A stretch of 64,000 nt of DNA from Alkaliphilus oremlandii OhILAs (GTDB lineage: Bacteria; Bacillota; Clostridia; Peptostreptococcales; Natronincolaceae), in the NCBI RefSeq assembly GCF_000018325.1, contig NC_009922.1:1116001-1180000 (forward strand). The letters run 5' to 3'. The translations under genes were made by a program, and so were the position numbers. Shown piece after piece: positions 60,256-64,000 of this stretch. Position 1 is the first letter of the stretch, and each line of letters starts with the position of its first letter. The notes beneath the pieces are model-generated. The model did not search any database and was not told the DNA's origin. It worked only from the letters and a program-made list of their open reading frames with translations.

Positions 60256-61603
60256 GAGGATATTAATTATAGATGATGAAAAAAATATGCGTTGGGCAAT
60301 AAAAAAAGCTCTTGAAAAAGAAGGGTATAACATTTACGAGGCAGAAAATGGGCAAGACGGGTTAGAAAAGCTTGAGGAAATTTATCCAGATCTAATTCTT
60401 TTAGACTTAAGAATGCCTGTGATGGATGGAATGGAAGCACTTCAAAGAATAAAAGAAATAAATCAGGATATTCCTGTAATCATGCTAACAGCCCATGGCA
60501 CAATGGAGTCCGCAGTAGAAGCTATGAAACTCGGAGCATTAGATTATATTTCTAAACCATTTGATATAGAGGAACTAAAAGTTTTAATAAAAAAGGCATT
60601 AAATGTGGGCGAACTTAAGAGTGAGGTAAATTATTTAAGAGAAGAGCTAGAAAAAAACACTGGAAAAACAGTTATAGGCGAAAGTCCTAAAATGAAAAAG
60701 GTTCTAGAAATTGTAGAAAGGGTAGCAAGCACTAATGCTACTATTTTAATACTAGGCGAAAGTGGTACTGGTAAGGAAGTTATTGCAAATACTATTCACT
60801 ATAACAGCGATCGCAAAGATAAACCCTATGTAAAAGTAAATTGTGGAGCAATTCCAGAAAATCTAATAGAAAGCGAACTCTTTGGATATGAAAAGGGTGC
60901 ATTTACCGGTGCCATAGCTAGAAAAATTGGTAAATTTGAAAGAGCTAGAGGAGGAACTATTTTCTTAGATGAGATTGGGGAACTAGATTTGGGAATGCAA
61001 GTAAAGCTTCTTAGGGTACTGCAAGAAAGAGAATTTGAACGTGTTGGTGGGAATGAGACTATAAAAATTGATATTAGAGTAATTGCTGCAACAAATAAGG
61101 ATCTTTTTAAAATGATGCAGGAGGGTAATTTTAGAGAAGATCTATACTATAGGCTTAATGTAATTCCAATAGAGCTTCCAGCACTGAGGGATAGAAAAGA
61201 AGATATTCCATTATTAATTGAGCATTTTTTAAATTATTATGGAAAGGAAATTGGGAGAAAAAATATGTCTATCAGTAAGAAAGCTATGGAAAAATTAATT
61301 CAATATAAATGGAGTGGAAATATCCGTGAGCTTGAAAATATGATAGAAAGATTGGTCATACTTGTAGATGGAGATATTATAGAAGAAAGACATTTACCTA
61401 GTGAAGTGTTTACACGCACAGAGATGGATAATGCTTTTAAGCTTCCCGAGAATGGAGTTAATTTAGAACAGGTTGAAAAAAGTTTAATAAGTCAGGCTCT
61501 GGAGATTAGTAATGGAAATCAGACACATGCTGCTAAACTTCTAGGAATCACTAGACATACTTTAATCTACAGGATTGAAAAGTATAATCTTCAAGATGTT
61601 TAA
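60248..61603 (+). CDS. NtrC-family sigma-54-dependent response regulator
   Basis: Protein of 451 residues: receiver domain with Asp53 (LILLDLRMPVMDG), AAA+ domain with Walker A GESGTGKE (170-177) and the sigma-54 contact loop GAFTGA (217-222), and a Fis-type helix-turn-helix (GNQTHAAKLLGITRHTLIYR). Activates RNA polymerase with sigma-54 by ATP hydrolysis. It is the only such activator in the window, where seven sigma-54 promoters occur, and so the prime candidate for their control. Confidence 0.95.
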   Translation: MNKRILIIDDEKNMRWAIKKALEKEGYNIYEAENGQDGLEKLEEIYPDLILLDLRMPVMDGMEALQRIKEINQDIPVIMLTAHGTMESAVEAMKLGALDYISKPFDIEELKVLIKKALNVGELKSEVNYLREELEKNTGKTVIGESPKMKKVLEIVERVASTNATILILGESGTGKEVIANTIHYNSDRKDKPYVKVNCGAIPENLIESELFGYEKGAFTGAIARKIGKFERARGGTIFLDEIGELDLGMQVKLLRVLQEREFERVGGNETIKIDIRVIAATNKDLFKMMQEGNFREDLYYRLNVIPIELPALRDRKEDIPLLIEHFLNYYGKEIGRKNMSISKKAMEKLIQYKWSGNIRELENMIERLVILVDGDIIEERHLPSEVFTRTEMDNAFKLPENGVNLEQVEKSLISQALEISNGNQTHAAKLLGITRHTLIYRIEKYNLQDV

Positions 61604-61731
61604 AGATAGCACTATATGGAAGGAATATAGTATCTATAGTAATGGGTCACACCTCTTCGGAACCATATAATTAAGCAAAGCATATATTATATTGAACAAA
61701 TAATATACCCTATAAGAGAGGTGACTAAATA

Positions 61732-61944
61732 ATGGATAATGAAATGATGAATATGATGATGCAATATCATCAAGATTTATATAGACTCCACTGTTGTCTA
61801 GCAAACCAACATCATCAAATGTCACAAACACAAATGCAGATTGCAAGTGCAAACTATCAAATGTATATGCATATGATGCATCATATGGAAGGAGAAAATA
61901 ATAATAACCAAAGCCATTCAGTTATGAGTTATTCAAGATATTAA
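61732..61944 (+). CDS. Met/His-rich small protein
   Basis: Protein of 70 residues with many Met, His and Gln: NEMMNMMMQYHQDL, CCLANQHHQMSQTQMQ and YMHMMHHMEG. Such composition suggests Cu or Ag binding. GAGAGG upstream of ATG 61732. No signal peptide, so it would act in the cytoplasm, unlike the exported Met-rich protein at 53603. Lies 128 bases after the regulator gene; an imperfect hairpin in between is not a clear terminator. Confidence 0.72.
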   Translation: MDNEMMNMMMQYHQDLYRLHCCLANQHHQMSQTQMQIASANYQMYMHMMHHMEGENNNNQSHSVMSYSRY

Positions 61945-62110
61945 ATATAGGAAAATGACTACAAAGTGGTTTATAAAGATTAATAAAATTAAATCCCCTG
62001 TTGTGTAATTATTGTGCAAGAATCTATTAAAATTTACTAGACAGGGGGATTATAATATATAAGGATGTTTAGATGTTTAGCTTAATCTTATATTACCAGG
62101 AGAGAATATT

Positions 62111-62728
62111 ATGAACAATACAGAAAAAATTAGAAAAAGATATGATAGGGCATCAAAGTTTTATGATATATTTGAGCAGCCTATGGAAATGATGTCATTA
62201 AAAAAATGGAGATCAGAGGTTGTTAAAGATTTAAAGGGTAAGGTTCTTGAAGTAGGCGTAGGAACAGGCAAGAATATTCCCTATTACCCAGATAATATTG
62301 AAGCAACGGCTATTGATTTTAGTGAAAAAATGCTAGAAAAAGCAAGGGAGAAAGCTGAGCGATTCAATAAGAATATCAATTTAATTCATATGGATGCTCA
62401 AAATATGGATTTTCCTGATAATACATTTGATAGGGTTTTTACTACATGTGTATTTTGTTCTGTTCCAGATCCAATAAAAGGATTAAAAGAGATAAGGCGA
62501 GTATGTAAACCTGATGGGAAAATAATTATGATCGAACATGTAAGAAGTGAGAAAAAAGTATTAGGGCTTATAATGGATATACTGAATCCTCTAACTGTAA
62601 ATTTATATGGTGCAAATATTAATAGAAGGACTGTAGGGAATATAGAAATGGCAGGATTTACAGGAGTAGAAGTAACAAATTTAACTGGAGATATTGTAAA
62701 GAAGATAGTAATTTATAATGAGAAGTAA
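62111..62728 (+). CDS. SAM-dependent methyltransferase (UbiE/PmtA-like)
   Basis: Class I methyltransferase of 205 residues: KVLEVGVGTGKNIPYYP (motif I, about residues 45-61), ATAIDFSEKMLEKAREKA, and CVFCSVPDPIKGLKEIRRVC. It resembles the UbiE/phospholipid N-methyltransferase branch. AGGAGAG before the ATG. The substrate cannot be read from sequence; a metal(loid) methylase is possible given the region but lacks the ArsM Cys pattern. Confidence 0.82.
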   Translation: MNNTEKIRKRYDRASKFYDIFEQPMEMMSLKKWRSEVVKDLKGKVLEVGVGTGKNIPYYPDNIEATAIDFSEKMLEKAREKAERFNKNINLIHMDAQNMDFPDNTFDRVFTTCVFCSVPDPIKGLKEIRRVCKPDGKIIMIEHVRSEKKVLGLIMDILNPLTVNLYGANINRRTVGNIEMAGFTGVEVTNLTGDIVKKIVIYNEK

Positions 62729-62810
62729 TAAAATTATCTGCCATAAAAAATTAAGATGAAGCATTTTTTGATTATACAAAATTTAACTAATCAAAGCCTG
62801 ATTAACTAAA

Positions 62811-62840
62811 AAAGAAACCGAATTTTTCGGTTTTTTCTTA
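62811..62840. terminator. Bidirectional terminator between the methyltransferase and ZIP genes
   Basis: AAAGAAACCGAA pairs with TTCGGTTTTTTCTT around TTT. The remaining 237-base gap has no gene. Confidence 0.85.
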
Positions 62841-62965
62841 TCATATATTCTTTTTTAATGATAATTTTATAATAAGTTATTTAATAACAATTGTATTATC
62901 AGTAGGTAATAGTGCATAGATGGTATGGATAACTATTTTCAAGCTTGTTTTTAAGAGTGGGAAAG

Positions 62966-63748
62966 TTAGCCGAGGCTAACATCAAGGAACATCATGATAA
63001 CAAATCCAATTAACAACCCATAGGTAGCCCTACGTTCATAACTATGTTTTTGAGTTTCAGGAATTATTTCATCACAAATAACATAGAGCATAGCTCCTGC
63101 AGAAAAAGCTAGTGCATAAGGAAGTATAGGCTGTGCAATTTGAACTAAGCCTACACCAATAATACCACCAAGTGGTTCTATAAGTCCTGTAATTAAGGCA
63201 ATTAAAAAAGCTTTTGTTGTAGAATACTTTTCTCTAATTAAAGCTAATGCTACGGCTAAACCTTCAGGAATATTTTGAAGTCCGATAGCAATAGCAATCG
63301 ACATCCCATTTCCAATATCTCCATTCCCAAAACCCACACCTACTGCTAAACCTTCAGGGAAGTTATGAAGTGTTATCGCAATAATAAATAACCATACCTT
63401 CGTAAGATTGTTACGTTCTCCATTTGGAGTAAGCTTTAAAATACGATTATGTGGGGTGTGCTGGTCCATGAGATCTAAAAAGATCCCACCTAACATAATA
63501 CCAATTACGGTGATTGTTGCACCTTGTATTCCACTTCCTCCGTATTCGATAGCAGGAATAATTAAACTAAATGAGGTGGCTGCCAACATTACGCCAGCTG
63601 CAAATCCAAGCATTGTATCCAACGTTTTATGAGAAACTTCTTTTGTGAAAAATATTGGTATAGCACCAAATCCAGTACAAAGGCCAGCAATTAAGCTAGC
63701 AGTTAATCCAACATAGATAATATTATACTCTGACAAAAATTCAATCAA
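62966..63748 (-). CDS. ZIP-family metal transporter
   Basis: Divalent metal uptake protein (zinc, iron or manganese) of 260 residues with eight spans. HNFPEGLAVGVGFGN (about residues 139-153) and LQNIPEGLAVALALI (about 168-182) are the metal-site helices of the ZIP family. TTG 63748 is chosen because GGGAGGTG lies 6 bases before it; a longer frame to 63793 passes through that site. Divergent from a probable ArsR-type gene with operator-like palindromes between. Confidence 0.92.
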   Translation of the reverse strand: MIEFLSEYNIIYVGLTASLIAGLCTGFGAIPIFFTKEVSHKTLDTMLGFAAGVMLAATSFSLIIPAIEYGGSGIQGATITVIGIMLGGIFLDLMDQHTPHNRILKLTPNGERNNLTKVWLFIIAITLHNFPEGLAVGVGFGNGDIGNGMSIAIAIGLQNIPEGLAVALALIREKYSTTKAFLIALITGLIEPLGGIIGVGLVQIAQPILPYALAFSAGAMLYVICDEIIPETQKHSYERRATYGLLIGFVIMMFLDVSLG

Positions 63749-63850
63749 TGAATGCACCTCCCGATGATAAATTTTAACGCACCGTATAAACATTATATTA
63801 GTTATGTGAAGAAAAGGTGATTAGTCCAATCGATATTTAACTATAACTTC

Positions 63851-63937
63851 ATGTGAGCAATTATTCATATAAAGTTATTGACAATAACTATTGGGAGGAA
63901 TATAATAAAAATATAACACATGAATGATTATTCATGT
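63851..63937. promoter_or_regulatory. Promoter flanked by two SmtB/ArsR-type operators
   Basis: TTGACA (63878-63883), 17-base spacer, TATAAT (63901-63906): a full sigma-A promoter. ACATGAAT-N4-ATTCATGT (63918-63937) is a perfect 8-bp-arm palindrome, and a related site TGAGCAATTATTCA lies at about 63854-63867. Their form matches operators of zinc-sensing SmtB/CadC proteins. Confidence 0.75.
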
Positions 63938-63970
63938 TTTCAGATATTCAGAACAAGAAGGATGAAATAT

Positions 63971-64000
63971 GTGAAAGATAATAAGGTTGATTTTGATAGA
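63971..64000 (+). CDS. Start of a gene, probably an ArsR/SmtB-type regulator (partial)
   Basis: Only ten codons are visible (GTG 63971, MKDNKVDFDR; AGAAGG 9 bases before). An ATG at 63962 in the same frame abuts the ribosome site. Nothing in the residues identifies a family; the call rests on the operator-like palindromes and on divergence from a ZIP transporter gene. Confidence 0.4.
   Translation, partial: MKDNKVDFDR

Overview
The window is chromosomal DNA of a low-GC, anaerobic, spore-forming Clostridia-type Firmicute. The signs are strong AGGAGG ribosome sites, ATG/TTG/GTG starts, the anaerobic (cbi) cobalamin pathway, indolepyruvate:ferredoxin oxidoreductase, a Spo0E-like phosphatase and selenocysteine use. 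An Alkaliphilus-like genome is my best guess from memory; it was not checked against any database.

Left part (1-30.2 kb, core-like). A tightly overlapping operon cbiC(partial)-D-E-T-F-G-H-J-L ends at a strong terminator at 6406. Then come a split chromate-type transporter, a LysR regulator, a YedE-TusA-YedE sulfur/selenium cluster, and a second, convergent LysR gene. Two tandem genes with in-frame TGA follow (11575-12246 and 12527-13192). Both encode Tat-exported lipoprotein-like selenoproteins of the C_GCAxxG_C_C redox family, each with an identical SECIS-like hairpin after the TGA. Next are topB and a MarR regulator (16267-16722) that also has an in-frame TGA, at codon 7, followed by a 9-bp hairpin, so it is probably a third selenoprotein. 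Just downstream a 37-bp palindrome overlaps the promoter of an AhpD-like protein and a lipoyl-domain dihydrolipoamide dehydrogenase, a plausible Sec-regulated thiol relay. The rest is a TtcA-like tRNA thiolase, an SNF2 helicase, iorAB, PspC/LiaF-like envelope proteins and an NfeD-flotillin pair.

Middle (30.2-36 kb). A tRNA-Thr(GGT) is followed by a small integrative, phage-like element: integrase, ImmA/IrrE peptidase, CI-like repressor, a control region with repeated operators, a Cro-like protein, helix-turn-helix proteins, a replication initiator and a DnaC-like loader. It has no structural, packaging or lysis genes. I saw no second tRNA-end repeat, so its right border is unknown.

Right part (36-64 kb, visibly more AT-rich). 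This looks like a metal/thiol stress region under sigma-54 control. Seven matches to the -24/-12 consensus (GG-N10-GC) lie at 35996, 38584, 45040, 45913, 50361, 52511 and 58372. They precede tiny Cys-rich proteins (two LDCC-motif copies plus a decayed third, and an MGCCGGG membrane peptide), lgt and a membrane SpeE-like protein, a TIGR01906-type membrane protein, a YVTN beta-propeller, and an operon of a zinc-ribbon protein, a histidine kinase and an NtrC-type activator with GAFTGA. That two-component pair is the obvious candidate controller. Embedded among them are csoR-copA-copZ, a Met-rich exported protein, a CcdA-like protein lacking its first Cys, a Met/His-rich peptide, a ZIP transporter and the start of a probable ArsR-type regulator. 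A minus-strand operon yrrT-luxS-mccB-mccA converts methionine-derived homocysteine to cysteine, which would feed thiol-based metal handling.

The most unusual items are the probable selenocysteine MarR regulator with its palindromic operator, the tandem Tat-lipoprotein selenoproteins beside YedE/TusA, and the sigma-54 regulon of very small Cys/His/Met-rich proteins.
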